A DNA stretch of 64,000 bases. Source: Antedon mediterranea (lineage: Eukaryota > Echinodermata > Crinoidea > Comatulida > Antedonidae). The translations under genes were made by a program, and so were the position numbers. The stretch spans positions 25,905,795 through 25,969,794 of the forward strand of contig NC_092670.1 of NCBI RefSeq assembly GCF_964355755.1, in the 5' to 3' direction. Positions 63,991 to 64,000 of the stretch are shown in pieces; positions within the stretch are counted from its first letter, which is position 1; every line of letters starts with the position of its first letter. The notes beneath the pieces are model-generated. The model was not told where the DNA came from. It ran no database searches and saw only the letters and a list, made by a program, of their open reading frames with translations.

Positions 63991-64000
63991 ATCAAATTTT

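Overview
This is animal genomic DNA: AT-rich, intron-rich and about two thirds transposon-derived. No prokaryotic organisation, operons, CRISPR or rRNA operon are visible. Two host genes can be read exon by exon with consistent splice phases. One is the 3' two thirds of ADHFE1 (hydroxyacid-oxoacid transhydrogenase) on the + strand, 8 exons between 2820 and 26145. The other is the 3' part of a RIM/RIMS active-zone scaffold gene on the - strand, 7 certain exons plus one likely 30-nt microexon between 59069 and 32168. The genes converge, with stop codons about 6 kb apart. The mix of Penelope-like, CR1, L2, RTE and Ty3/gypsy elements, a 5S rRNA-derived SINE, tRNA-derived SINEs and many MITEs fits a marine invertebrate. 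An echinoderm such as a crinoid is my weak guess; the sequence does not prove it.

Layout. 1-2819 is a minisatellite followed by a nested transposon complex (TA-flanked DNA element, gypsy pol tail, 5S SINE, direct repeats) that abuts an ADHFE1 exon. 2898-26061 holds ADHFE1 exons separated by introns carrying two Penelope-like elements, several LINE fragments, a gypsy fragment, a solo LTR, SINEs and MITEs. 26146-32167 is the intergenic/3'UTR zone, with a MITE near the ADHFE1 end, a duplicated MITE/tRNA-Val-like cluster and a SINE. 32168-36187 holds five closely spaced RIM exons encoding the C2B domain and the linker before it. 36188-53688 is a giant RIM intron with Penelope, CR1, pogo-type, two or three LINE/RTE remnants and the microexon. 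53689-59069 holds two RIM exons, the upstream one encoding an RS/SPSR-rich linker. 59070-64000 is further RIM intron with a TIR element that carries an inverted copy of part of the RIM exon, a 57-bp minisatellite and an L2 LINE.

The two host genes have unrelated roles: mitochondrial 4-hydroxybutyrate/2-oxoglutarate chemistry for ADHFE1, synaptic vesicle docking and priming for RIM. Adjacency implies no shared pathway. All transposon ORFs seen are truncated, frameshifted or mutated, and none looks autonomous. The most interesting items are the RIM microexon, the TIR element with a captured RIM exon fragment, a duplicated ADHFE1 splice-acceptor segment inside the transposon complex, a 68-nt near-perfect hairpin, hammerhead-like motifs at Penelope 3' ends, the 5S-derived SINE, and minisatellites grown from LINE coding sequence.
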